A stretch of DNA of 20,682 bases from JARICQ01 sp964428475 (GTDB lineage Bacteria; Bacillota; Clostridia; Tissierellales; Tissierellaceae), in NCBI GenBank assembly GCA_964428475.1, contig CAYRYO010000030.1, forward strand, positions 1-20,682. Reading direction: 5' to 3'. Both the position numbers and the translations under genes were made by a program. How positions within the stretch are numbered: the first letter of the stretch is position 1; each line of letters opens with the position of its first letter. This document shows, piece after piece, positions 1 to 8,141 of this stretch. The notes under the pieces were generated by a model, which saw nothing but the letters and a program-made list of their open reading frames with translations, did no database searches and was not told the origin of the DNA.

Positions 1-44
1 ATGGTCATATAGTGTGATTTATAGTAGTTTGAGGAGGAACTTGT

Positions 45-2897
45 ATGAAGAGTTTAAAGTTGTTATCGGATATTGCATTGTCGTTTAAAAACCTAAATAA
101 CTTTAATGAAGAGATGGAAAGAGTATTAGAAAAAATAGGAAGTGCTATTGATGTAAGTAGGATTTACATATTTTTCAATAAAACAGAAGAGATAGTGGAT
201 AATACTTTTGAATGGTGCAATGAGGGTATTGATTCGCAGATCCAAAATCTGCAAGATATTGAATATAAATCGATACCTTCTTGGAAAGTTATGTTTGCTG
301 ATAAGGGTCATATATTCGTAGATGATATAATGGATTTGCCAGAGGATATTGTAGAGTTATTAAAGGCACAGGATATAAAATCTATAGTGGCATATCCCTT
401 GATTATTGAAAATCAAACGATGGGATATATAGGATTTGATGAATGTAGATACAGGCGTGAATGGAAAGCAGAAGAACTAGAGATACTCAATACAGTGTCT
501 GGAATAATAGCTAATGCATATGAAAGAAAGTTTTTTCAAGAAGATATAATGGACTCGGAAGCTAATTTTAATAATTTTTTTGAAACAATCGATGATATTT
601 TTATTGTAGCTGAATTAAATGGGAAGATAATACATTGCAATAAATCTTTATCAAATAAGCTTGGATATTCGCTTTTAGAATTAAAGGATATGAATATTAT
701 AGATTTACATCCTATAGACCAGAGAGAACAAGCCGGTATTATAGTAGAAAAGATGTTTAAAGGAGAGGCGAATTGTTGTCCACTGCAAGTCCAAGGCAAA
801 CAAGGTCAATTGTTTTCAGTAGAAACGCGAGTTTGGCTTGGCAAGTGGAACAAGCAAGATTGTATTTTTAGTATTTCAAAGGATATTACCAAGGAAAAAG
901 AAGGTTTGCAATTAATTTCTAAGATTTTTAAAAAAAATCCATTGCCTATGTCCATATCTACTGTAGAGGAAGAAAAGATTGTCAAAGTTAATTCTGCCTT
1001 CTTAGAGAGTACAGGGTACTGTGAGGAGGATGTAATAGGTAAAACTGTTCATGAAATTGGTTTACTTGTTGAGCCTGATAAATTCAAAGGTATGGAAGAC
1101 AAGGCAATTAGACAAGGGGAAATAAAAAATGAACAAATGCTGATAAGATGTAAAGATGGAAGCATATTAATTGGACTGTTTTCTTTAGAAAAAATAAGCA
1201 ATAAAGGCGAGGAATCACTTTTAACAGTAATGGTAGATATAACAGAGAGAGTGAAATTGGCAAATAGGGTAGAAGAAAATCTTCAGAAACTTACCAATAT
1301 AATTGAAGGAACCAATCTTGGAACTTGGGAGTGGGATATTAAGACAGGAGAGCTTATAGTCAATGAACAATGGGCAAGGATGCTGGGATACGGTTTGAAA
1401 GAATTGCAAGATATAAATATGGAAAGCTGGAATTCGTTTTTACATCCTCAAGATGCAGTGCGTTCAAATAAACTTATGAAAAAGCATCTGGATGGTGAAA
1501 GTGAATATTATGATTGTGAAGTTAGGATTCAAGACAAGGATGGAAGATGGGTATGGGTTCATGATAGAGGCAAGGTTATAGAAAGAGATCTATCGGGGAT
1601 CCCACTCAAGATGTTTGGAACTCATTCAGATATAAGTAAAAGAAAACAGATAGATGAAAAGTTAAAAGAAAATGAAAAACGGTTTATGCTGGCATTGGAT
1701 GAAACTAAAGCTGGGCTTTGGGATTATGATATGATCAATAAGGAATTATTTTTATCACCTATGTGGAAGAATATTTTAGGCTATGAAGATGATGAGATTG
1801 AAAATTCTGTTGAGGCTTGGCAGGAACTTTGGCATCCAGACGATAAAGAGAGTATATTATTATCAATAAAGGATCATTTGCAAAGAAAGTCCCACAATTA
1901 TGAAATGACTAAAAGACTAAGGCATAAGGACGGAAGTTGGCGTTGGATTTTAACTCGTGGTGGAATACTTAGAGATGATAAAGGTGTACCTTACCGCTGG
2001 CTTGGAACAAACATTGATGTAACTACAGAAAGAGAACAATCATTAGAACTGGATAGATTTTTTTCAGTAAACTTGGACTTGTTATGTATTGCAGATATGG
2101 AAGGAAATTTTATAAAGACAAACAAGGCTTGGGAAGATATACTTGGATATACAACAGAAGAATTAAAAGAACGAAAGTTTTTAGAGTTTGTTCATATAGA
2201 TGATATAGATAGTACATTAGAAGCTATGGAGCAACTTAAAAAATGTGAGAAAGTTAGTAAATTTATTAATAGATATATTAATGTAGATGGAGAATACAGA
2301 TATATTGAATGGCGGTCAAATCCATATGAAGATGTTATTTATGCATCGGCACGAGATATTACAGAAAGAATTGAATATGAGCAAAAAATACTTGAAATAT
2401 CAAATAGAGATGCCTTGACCAATGTGTATAATCGTCGATATGTCTTTGATAGAAGCAAGGAAATAATAGAGGAATACAAGAGAGTAGGTAAGATATTTTC
2501 GCTATCTATACTAGATATAGATCACTTTAAAAAGATTAATGATATGTATGGACATCAAATTGGTGATTGTGTTTTAAAAGAATTTACAAAGATAATAGAT
2601 AAAAATCTTAGGCCATACGACATATTGGGACGTTATGGTGGAGAGGAGTTTATCCTTATCTTAAATAACAGCAATAAAAAAGATAGTCATCTAGTAATTG
2701 AGAGGATTTTGGACATTATAAGAAATAAAAGCTTTAATTTTAATGGAGAAAATATAGAGTTTACCTTTAGTGCTGGAATTTCAAGCTGTGAAGAAATAGA
2801 CAAGGAAAAGATAACTATAGATAGTTTGGTTGCTATAGCAGACGAGAGAATGTATGATGCAAAAGAAAATGGAAGAAATCAAATTGTATGTGATTAA
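45..2897 (+). CDS. GAF and multi-PAS sensor diguanylate cyclase (GGDEF)
   Basis: Predicted to make cyclic di-GMP from two GTP in response to a cytoplasmic signal. The 950-residue protein has no membrane segment or signal peptide. I read an N-terminal GAF domain (about 1-165), then five PAS units (about 175-285, 290-405, 415-540, 545-670 and 675-790), each ending in a PAC-like D-I-T/S segment, and a C-terminal GGDEF domain (about 790-950). The active-site motif is GGEEF at 865-869, so it should be catalytic. RPYD at 856-859, five residues before it, matches the RxxD inhibitory site, so product feedback inhibition is likely. No EAL domain is present. The start follows a strong gaggagg at 31-37. 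yjdM follows after 21 bases and may be co-transcribed. The family call is firm; the ligands of the sensory domains cannot be read from sequence. Confidence 0.93.
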   Translation: MKSLKLLSDIALSFKNLNNFNEEMERVLEKIGSAIDVSRIYIFFNKTEEIVDNTFEWCNEGIDSQIQNLQDIEYKSIPSWKVMFADKGHIFVDDIMDLPEDIVELLKAQDIKSIVAYPLIIENQTMGYIGFDECRYRREWKAEELEILNTVSGIIANAYERKFFQEDIMDSEANFNNFFETIDDIFIVAELNGKIIHCNKSLSNKLGYSLLELKDMNIIDLHPIDQREQAGIIVEKMFKGEANCCPLQVQGKQGQLFSVETRVWLGKWNKQDCIFSISKDITKEKEGLQLISKIFKKNPLPMSISTVEEEKIVKVNSAFLESTGYCEEDVIGKTVHEIGLLVEPDKFKGMEDKAIRQGEIKNEQMLIRCKDGSILIGLFSLEKISNKGEESLLTVMVDITERVKLANRVEENLQKLTNIIEGTNLGTWEWDIKTGELIVNEQWARMLGYGLKELQDINMESWNSFLHPQDAVRSNKLMKKHLDGESEYYDCEVRIQDKDGRWVWVHDRGKVIERDLSGIPLKMFGTHSDISKRKQIDEKLKENEKRFMLALDETKAGLWDYDMINKELFLSPMWKNILGYEDDEIENSVEAWQELWHPDDKESILLSIKDHLQRKSHNYEMTKRLRHKDGSWRWILTRGGILRDDKGVPYRWLGTNIDVTTEREQSLELDRFFSVNLDLLCIADMEGNFIKTNKAWEDILGYTTEELKERKFLEFVHIDDIDSTLEAMEQLKKCEKVSKFINRYINVDGEYRYIEWRSNPYEDVIYASARDITERIEYEQKILEISNRDALTNVYNRRYVFDRSKEIIEEYKRVGKIFSLSILDIDHFKKINDMYGHQIGDCVLKEFTKIIDKNLRPYDILGRYGGEEFILILNNSNKKDSHLVIERILDIIRNKSFNFNGENIEFTFSAGISSCEEIDKEKITIDSLVAIADERMYDAKENGRNQIVCD

Positions 2898-2918
2898 TTT
2901 TATAATGGAGGAAGATAA

Positions 2919-3266
2919 ATGTCGAATTTACCAAATTGCCCAAAATGTAGTTCAGAATATATATATGAAGATGGACATCTGCTTATTTGTCCAGAATGTG
3001 CTTATGAATGGGTTTTAGATGGAGAGAATGAAGAAGCTAGTAGTGACGTGATCAAGGATTCAAATGGCAATCTTTTAGAAGATGGTGATACTGTAACGGT
3101 AATTAAAGACCTTAAGGTAAAAGGAAGTTCATCTTCAATAAAAATTGGTACAAAGGTTAAGAACATAAGGCTTATTCCAGATGCAAGTGATGGCCATGAT
3201 ATTGATTGTAAAATTGATGGATTTGGTGCTATGAAACTAAAATCTGAATTTGTTAAAAAGGCCTAG
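2919..3266 (+). CDS. yjdM: YjdM/PhnA-family zinc ribbon protein
   Basis: A 115-residue cytoplasmic protein. An N-terminal zinc ribbon with cysteines 7, 10, 24 and 27 (CPKC and CPEC) is followed by the highly conserved C-terminal domain containing DGDTVTVIKDLKVKG and the ending MKLKSEFVKKA, which closely resembles E. coli YjdM (formerly PhnA). Length is normal for the family. Despite the name 'alkylphosphonate utilization operon protein PhnA', the family is not the phosphonoacetate hydrolase and its biochemical role is not settled; nothing else in the window concerns phosphonates. The ATG is preceded by ggagga 21 bases after the diguanylate cyclase stop, so the two may form one transcript, ended by the hairpin directly downstream. 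Confidence 0.93.
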   Translation: MSNLPNCPKCSSEYIYEDGHLLICPECAYEWVLDGENEEASSDVIKDSNGNLLEDGDTVTVIKDLKVKGSSSSIKIGTKVKNIRLIPDASDGHDIDCKIDGFGAMKLKSEFVKKA

Positions 3267-3278
3267 GCAAAAGGACTA

Positions 3279-3321
3279 ATTATAAAAGGAACTAGGTGTT
3301 TTGTCTAGTTCCTTTTATAAT
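3279..3321 (+). terminator. Rho-independent terminator after yjdM
   Basis: A perfect 17-base-pair inverted repeat, with arms 3279-3295 and 3305-3321 and a 9-base loop, starts 12 bases after the yjdM stop. The 3' arm contains tttt and is followed by an AT-rich, only loosely T-rich stretch. Because it is so strong and symmetrical it may stop transcription from either side. Confidence 0.85.
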
Positions 3322-3355
3322 TTAATTAAATTGCCAAAATCAAATAAAATTTGCA

Positions 3356-3384
3356 TTGCAATATTCTGTATATAGATATATAAT
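3356..3384 (+). promoter_or_regulatory. Sigma-A-type promoter for ccdA
   Basis: TTGCAA (3356-3361), a 17-base spacer and a perfect TATAAT (3379-3384) lie between the yjdM terminator and ccdA. The predicted start site is near 3391, giving a leader of about 45 bases. The match to the vegetative consensus is good, but it is prediction only. Confidence 0.6.
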
Positions 3385-3435
3385 TGTTTTAACATACCTG
3401 TGGGGGGTAACAATATGTAGAATGGAGTGATGATT

Positions 3436-4134
3436 ATGATTGAACTTTTTGATGTTTCTTGGGGGGCAGCATTTGGATTTGGATTTTTATCCTTTTTCTC
3501 ACCTTGTATATTGCCACTTATTCCTGTTTATATAATGTATATTACAGGCATTAGTGTAGAAAGTGAACTTGAAGAAAAACGAATTTTTGCATTAAAGAGA
3601 ACTCTTGGATTTGTGCTTGGGTTTACAATTATTTTTATGATAATGGGTACTTCTGCAAGCTTTATAGGCAAGGTATTTGTTAGGAATAAGCTTATTTTTT
3701 CAAGAGTTAGTGGGATTTTAATATTTTTATTTGGATTAAATATGACTGGAATTTTAAAGCTAAAGTTTTTAAATATGGAGAAAAGAATGAAAGCTCCTAA
3801 AAAGATTACAAACTGGTTTAGCTCAGTTTTAATGGGGATGGCATTTGCAGCAGGATGGACACCTTGTTTTGGACCAGTTCTTGCAGCTATACTGGTATAT
3901 GCTGGAAATGCAGACACTGTATTAAAGGGAAGTCTTCTTCTCTTAGTATATTCAATAGGTATGGCAATTCCATTTTTGCTCACATCAGTTTTTATAGGAA
4001 CATTTACTAAGTTCTTAGAAAAAGGAGAAAGATGGATGAAGTATATCCCAACTATTGGCGGAATTATTATGATTGTATTTGGGCTGTTAATATTTTTTAA
4101 CAAGATGAATTATATAAGCAATCTTTTATTGTAG
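3436..4134 (+). CDS. ccdA: CcdA/DsbD-type membrane thiol-disulfide carrier
   Basis: An integral membrane protein that passes reducing equivalents from cytoplasmic thioredoxin to thioredoxin-like proteins outside the membrane. About six hydrophobic segments are visible. The two redox cysteines lie in the family motifs: C24 in SPCILPLIPVY and C144 in GWTPCFGPVLA. The length of about 233 residues is typical of stand-alone CcdA. I prefer the ATG at 3436 because ggag at 3424-3427 lies 8 bases ahead; an in-frame GTG at 3427 and ATG at 3430 would overlap or crowd that site. The next gene begins 13 bases downstream and encodes a membrane-anchored protein, as expected for a CcdA partner. No cytochrome c maturation genes are seen nearby, so a general extracytoplasmic thiol-reduction role is more likely than a dedicated cytochrome role. 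Confidence 0.9.
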   Translation: MIELFDVSWGAAFGFGFLSFFSPCILPLIPVYIMYITGISVESELEEKRIFALKRTLGFVLGFTIIFMIMGTSASFIGKVFVRNKLIFSRVSGILIFLFGLNMTGILKLKFLNMEKRMKAPKKITNWFSSVLMGMAFAAGWTPCFGPVLAAILVYAGNADTVLKGSLLLLVYSIGMAIPFLLTSVFIGTFTKFLEKGERWMKYIPTIGGIIMIVFGLLIFFNKMNYISNLLL

Positions 4135-4147
4135 AAAGGATGATTAG

Positions 4148-4332
4148 ATGAAAAAACAAAATATATTATTGATAACATTGGGTATATTAATAATTCTAGG
4201 GGGAATTTGGTTTTTTTCTGGAGATGATGGGGAAGATGCAAATGATGTAAGTGTAGAAGACAATAAAGAAGATATTGAAGACAATTCTGATGATGAAGAA
4301 ATCGAAGATAGTGAAGACAGTGAAGAAAGTGA
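4148..4332 (+). CDS. Membrane-anchored acidic protein, 3' end lost in gap
   Basis: Only the first 61 codons are present before the run of Ns. They encode a short positive N-terminus (MKKQN), one hydrophobic segment (about 6-23) that looks like an uncleaved signal anchor, and then a very acidic linker of Asp, Glu and Ser. There is no cysteine lipobox, so it is not a lipoprotein. Starting 13 bases after ccdA, it most likely continued into an extracytoplasmic thioredoxin-like domain reduced by CcdA. That domain is not visible, so the function is inference from context. Any reading frame carried across the Ns (for instance to a stop near 4456) is an artefact. Confidence 0.7.
4304..4332 (+). repeat. 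9-base tandem repeat running into the assembly gap
   Basis: Three consecutive copies of a 9-base unit, gaagatagt, gaagacagt and gaagaaagt, occupy 4304-4330. A partial fourth copy (ga) is cut by the first N. In frame they encode Glu-Asp-Ser, Glu-Asp-Ser, Glu-Glu-Ser. The repeat array may be longer than shown, and may be why the assembly broke here. Confidence 0.8.
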
Positions 4333-4432
4333 NNNNNNNNNNNNNNNNNNNNNNNNNNNNNNNNNNNNNNNNNNNNNNNNNNNNNNNNNNNNNNNNNNNN
4401 NNNNNNNNNNNNNNNNNNNNNNNNNNNNNNNN
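4333..4432. other. Assembly gap of 100 Ns
   Basis: Exactly 100 unknown bases, the conventional placeholder for a gap of unknown size. The left flank is the 5' part of a membrane-anchored acidic protein gene and the right flank is the 3' part of nadE. Two different truncated genes flank the gap, so the missing DNA must hold at least the end of one and the start of the other. Confidence 0.99.
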
Positions 4433-4946
4433 TGCATTTTTAAAGCAAATAGATGATATTGATGATGATATAGTGGGAGAAATCTCTAAGCAAACTAGAT
4501 TAAATCTTGCACCACGCGTAAGGATGTCACTATTGTATGCAGTATCACAGTCAATAGATGATGCAAGGGTTATCAATACAAGCAATTTATCAGAAGATTG
4601 GATAGGCTATGCTACCCTTTATGGAGATACTGCAGGTGCATTTTCTCCACTTGGAATGTTAACTAGCCATGAAGTAATTCAAATTGGAGAATTTATAGGA
4701 CTTCCAGAGAAGTTTGTAATCAAAGAGCCAAGTGATGGGCTTACTGGAAAGACAGATGAAGATGTATTTGGATTTTCATACCATGTATTAAATAGATACA
4801 TTAGAAAAGGTACAATTGATGATAAGGAAATAAAGGATAAAATTGATCGTATGCATAAGTACAGCAGGCATAAGTTTTTACCAATACCTATGTATCAACC
4901 GGGCTTAGATATAAAAGCAAATGATATAGCAAATATATATAGATAG
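4433..4946 (+). CDS. nadE: NAD synthase (ammonia-dependent type), C-terminal part
   Basis: NAD synthase amidates nicotinate adenine dinucleotide to NAD using ATP, the last step of NAD synthesis. The 170 codons after the gap carry the family's conserved C-terminal half: NLAPRVRMSLLYAVSQ, then NTSNLSEDWIGYATLYGD, then SPLGMLTSHEV, then EPSDGLTGKTDEDVFGFSYH. The N-terminal part with the SGGxDS ATP-pyrophosphatase loop is absent, lost in the gap (roughly 80 residues, judged from usual family length). Only the synthase domain is seen; a glutaminase domain, if any, would have to lie in the missing part. The first complete codon is at 4434. A hairpin terminator follows the stop. Confidence 0.9.
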
Positions 4947-4975
4947 AAATGATCAGTAGCTATAAGAATACTAAG

Positions 4976-5004
4976 AATCCAACAATTAAATTGTTGGATT
5001 TTTT
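4976..5004 (+). terminator. Rho-independent terminator after nadE
   Basis: The arm aatccaacaa (4976-4985) pairs perfectly with ttgttggatt (4991-5000) around a 5-base loop, followed by an uninterrupted T run through 5004. It separates nadE from the glycogen operon. Confidence 0.9.
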
Positions 5005-5008
5005 CAGT

Positions 5009-5038
5009 TTGACGGGCATATTATTATACTTATGTGAT
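5009..5038 (+). promoter_or_regulatory. Possible promoter for the glycogen operon
   Basis: TTGACG at 5009-5014 is a good -35 element. The matching -10 is poor: TATGTG (16-base spacer) or TGTGAT (18-base spacer). The space from the nadE terminator to glgB (5005-5114) must contain the operon promoter, but no fully convincing vegetative promoter is visible. A weak or alternative-sigma promoter is possible. Confidence 0.3.
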
Positions 5039-5114
5039 ATGTTGCTAAATTGTAGTAAAGTGAGAAACTAAGAAAATTGGGTATAGTATTCAAATAGGGA
5101 CAAGGAGGGATATG

Positions 5115-7010
5115 ATGAATCATTTCTACTGTAAAGAAGGAGAACTTGATGGATATCTCTTTCATCAGGGGACATTTTATAAAAGTTATGAATTTTTAGG
5201 AGCACATAGAATAAAAGGGGAAAGTGGGGATGCCGTTAGATTTGTAACTTGGGCACCAAATGCCAAGGCTATTTATCTTGTGGGTGATTTTAATGATTGG
5301 AATGAAGAAAACTTACCACTTAAACGAATACAGGGTACTGGGCTTTTTAATATATGCCTATATAATATAAATGAATTTGATACATATAAGTATAGGATAG
5401 TAGCATATAATGATGAGCTTAGGTTAAAAGCTGATCCTTACGCATTTCATTCGGAGACTAGACCGAAGACAGGGTCTAAATATTGCCAGATAAGGGGCTA
5501 TTCTTGGACAGATGAAAAATGGATGGAGGGGAGACTTCCTTTATATAATCAACCTTTATCAATATATGAAGTTAATTTATCATCCTGGAGAAAAAAAGAC
5601 AATGGAGAATTATATTCATATAGAGAACTTGCAAAGGATTTAATAAGCTATGTAAAGAAGATGAATTTCACTCATATCGAGTTAATGCCAATAATGGAAC
5701 ATCCCTTTGATGGATCTTGGGGATATCAGCAAACAGGATACTTTTCACCTACAAGCAGATTTGGAACTCCAAAGGATTTTATGTATTTTGTAGATCAATG
5801 TCATAGAAATGGTATAGGTCTTATACTAGACTGGGTACCTGTGCACTTTTGCAAAGACGATCATGGACTTGCACGATTTGATGGAACACATCTTTTTGAA
5901 TCCTCAAATAAGGATATTGCTGAAAATAAAGGCTGGGGAACACTTAATTTCGACTACACAAAGCCAGAAGTTAGGACTTTCCTAATATCAAATGCACTCT
6001 ATTGGCTTGACTACTATCATATAGATGGTTTTAGAATAGATGCAGTTGCCAATATGCTTTATTTAAATTTTACAGGTAATGATATAAAAAATATACATGG
6101 GGGCTACGAAAACCTAGAGGCAGTAGAATTTTTAAAGACTTTAAACACTGTGGTATTCGAACATTTCCCACATATACTTATGATAGCAGAAGACAGCACA
6201 GCTTGGCCAAAAGTAACACATCCAGTGGATAAGGGAGGACTTGGATTTAATTACAAATGGAATATGGGATGGATGAACGATACTCTAGAATATATGGAGA
6301 CAGATCCATTATTTAGGAGAGGCAATCAAAATGCCCTTACCTTTGGAATAACATATTGCTTTAATGAAAACTACATCCTACCCCTAAGTCACGATGAAGT
6401 AGTACATGGCAAAAAGAGTCTGCTAAATAAAATGCCAGGTGAATACGAGTATAAATTTGATAATCTAAGATTATTATATTTATATATGTACTTTTATCCA
6501 GGGAAGAAACTCATATTTATGGGAGGAGAATTTGGACAATTCATCGAATGGAATGAATGGAAAGGCTTAGACTGGCATTTGCTAGAATATGAAATGCATG
6601 AGAAGGTTCAAAATTTTGTAAGGGATTTAAATATAATTTATAGAGAAGAAAAGGCTTTTTATGAGCTTGATGATAGCTATGATGGTTTTGATTGGATAGA
6701 ACATACAAACCATGATGAAAGCATAATAGCTTTTGAAAGAATAGATTCCAATGGTCAAAAGCTTATAGGCATATTCAATTTTACACCTGTAAATAGAGAG
6801 AACTATAGAATAGGTGTTGAACAAGCTGGCAACTATAGAACGCTGATATCTAGTGATCACAAGAGGTACGGAGGTGATTTAAAGAGGGTTAAATCTTATA
6901 AGACACAAGAGATTAAAAGTCACGGTAGAGATTACAGCATAGATGTGAACTTACCTGGTCTTTCAGGTTTAATACTTAAAATTAGGAGGGATCAATGTGA
7001 AAAAGGATAA
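5115..7010 (+). CDS. glgB: 1,4-alpha-glucan (glycogen) branching enzyme
   Basis: GH13 family enzyme that cuts alpha-1,4 chains and rejoins them through alpha-1,6 bonds, making glycogen branches. A CBM48-like beta-sandwich (about 25-120, including FVTWAPNAKAIYLVGDFNDW) precedes the catalytic barrel. The GH13 regions are intact: DWVPVHF, DGFRIDAV with nucleophile Asp309, IAEDSTAWP with acid/base Glu359, and LSHDEVVHGK with Asp427. The length of 631 residues is typical. I choose the second of two adjacent ATGs (5115), because aaggaggg at 5102-5109 leaves only 2 bases before the ATG at 5112. First gene of the glycogen operon; its 3' end overlaps glgC by 14 bases, so translation is probably coupled. 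Confidence 0.96.
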   Translation: MNHFYCKEGELDGYLFHQGTFYKSYEFLGAHRIKGESGDAVRFVTWAPNAKAIYLVGDFNDWNEENLPLKRIQGTGLFNICLYNINEFDTYKYRIVAYNDELRLKADPYAFHSETRPKTGSKYCQIRGYSWTDEKWMEGRLPLYNQPLSIYEVNLSSWRKKDNGELYSYRELAKDLISYVKKMNFTHIELMPIMEHPFDGSWGYQQTGYFSPTSRFGTPKDFMYFVDQCHRNGIGLILDWVPVHFCKDDHGLARFDGTHLFESSNKDIAENKGWGTLNFDYTKPEVRTFLISNALYWLDYYHIDGFRIDAVANMLYLNFTGNDIKNIHGGYENLEAVEFLKTLNTVVFEHFPHILMIAEDSTAWPKVTHPVDKGGLGFNYKWNMGWMNDTLEYMETDPLFRRGNQNALTFGITYCFNENYILPLSHDEVVHGKKSLLNKMPGEYEYKFDNLRLLYLYMYFYPGKKLIFMGGEFGQFIEWNEWKGLDWHLLEYEMHEKVQNFVRDLNIIYREEKAFYELDDSYDGFDWIEHTNHDESIIAFERIDSNGQKLIGIFNFTPVNRENYRIGVEQAGNYRTLISSDHKRYGGDLKRVKSYKTQEIKSHGRDYSIDVNLPGLSGLILKIRRDQCEKG

Positions 7011-8130
7011 AGTAGTAGCTATGCTCTTGGCAGGTGGGCAAGGATCAAGGTTAAAGCTTTTAACTAGAAATATAGCAAAACCAGCAGTTCCATTTGGAGG
7101 AAAATATAGAATAATAGATTTTGCACTTAGCAATGCCACAAACTCAGGAATTAGGGATATAGGAATATTAACTCAATACAAACCATTTGAATTAAATGCT
7201 CATATAGGCATAGGTGCTGCTTGGGATTTTGATAGAAATATTGGAGGACTTAGAATACTGCCGCCATTTATGAGTGATGATGGGGGAAGATGGTATACAG
7301 GAACAGCCAATGCCATCTATGAAAATATAGATTTTATAGATGCATTAAATCCAAAACATGTACTTATACTTTCAGGTGATCATATCTACAAGATGAACTA
7401 CAACACTCTTTTAAAAAGTCATGAAGAAAAAGATGCAGATGTAACTATAGCAGTAATGGAAGTTCCTTGGGATGAAGCTAGTAGATTTGGGATATTAAAT
7501 GTAGATGAAAATAAAAAGATATTTGAATTTGATGAAAAGCCAGAAAAACCCAAAAACAATATGGCTTCTATGGGGATATATATGTTCAGATGGGATTGTC
7601 TTAGAAAATACTTAATTAAGGATAATCAAAACAAAGATTCTTCACATGATTTTGGAAAAGATGTACTTCCCTTAATGCTAGAAAGAAGCAAGCAGATGTA
7701 CGCTTGGATTTTCAATGGATACTGGAAGGATGTTGGAACAGTAAAAAGCTACTGGGAATCTAATATGGACCTCCTAGACAAGGAAAATACTTTAAAGGTC
7801 TACGATAGAAGCTGGAGAATTTACACTAGAAATATGAATTTACCACCTCAATATATAGCAAATGATGCAGTAGTTAAAAATAGCTTAATCAATGAAGGTT
7901 GCATAATAGAGGGAGAAGTAATCAATAGCATAGTGTCTTCTGGAGTAATAGTCGAAAAAGGTGCTATAGTTACTAATAGTGTAATACTTTCAAACTGTAT
8001 CATAAAAGCTGGGGCAAAGGTAAATAAGGCTGTAGTACTTGAAAATGTAATAGTGGATTCAGATGAAAATATAGGATTAGAGGACGAGGGAATCTATTTA
8101 GTTGATAAAGATACTATAACTGTTGAATAG
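6997..8130 (+). CDS. glgC: Glucose-1-phosphate adenylyltransferase, catalytic subunit
   Basis: Makes ADP-glucose and pyrophosphate from ATP and glucose-1-phosphate, the committed step of bacterial glycogen synthesis. The N-terminal nucleotidyltransferase domain carries LLAGGQGSRL, then NIAKPAVPFGGKYRIIDFAL. The C-terminal part (from about 290) shows the hexapeptide-repeat pattern of a left-handed beta-helix (VVKNSLINEGCIIEGEVINS). Its 377 residues are normal for the Firmicutes form. The start is GTG at 6997, set by aggaggg at 6984-6990 inside the end of glgB; the ATG at 6995 is out of frame and meets a stop at once. glgD follows 11 bases later and probably supplies the partner subunit. Confidence 0.96.
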   Translation: MKKDKVVAMLLAGGQGSRLKLLTRNIAKPAVPFGGKYRIIDFALSNATNSGIRDIGILTQYKPFELNAHIGIGAAWDFDRNIGGLRILPPFMSDDGGRWYTGTANAIYENIDFIDALNPKHVLILSGDHIYKMNYNTLLKSHEEKDADVTIAVMEVPWDEASRFGILNVDENKKIFEFDEKPEKPKNNMASMGIYMFRWDCLRKYLIKDNQNKDSSHDFGKDVLPLMLERSKQMYAWIFNGYWKDVGTVKSYWESNMDLLDKENTLKVYDRSWRIYTRNMNLPPQYIANDAVVKNSLINEGCIIEGEVINSIVSSGVIVEKGAIVTNSVILSNCIIKAGAKVNKAVVLENVIVDSDENIGLEDEGIYLVDKDTITVE

Positions 8131-8141
8131 GGGGAATAACT

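Noticed and set aside
2919..3266. A phosphonate-use function for the PhnA-named protein
   Set aside because: The YjdM/PhnA family name is historical, the protein is a zinc ribbon protein, and no phosphonate transport or lyase genes are nearby.
3528..4103. Long minus-strand open frame of 191 codons inside ccdA
   Set aside because: It is antisense to a clear CcdA gene with its conserved cysteine motifs. It has no family resemblance and is a product of codon bias on the opposite strand.
4148..4456. Continuous reading frames through the N run (4148-4456 and 4275-4946)
   Set aside because: The Ns are unknown bases, so these frames only appear open. The two sides lie in different frames and belong to different genes.
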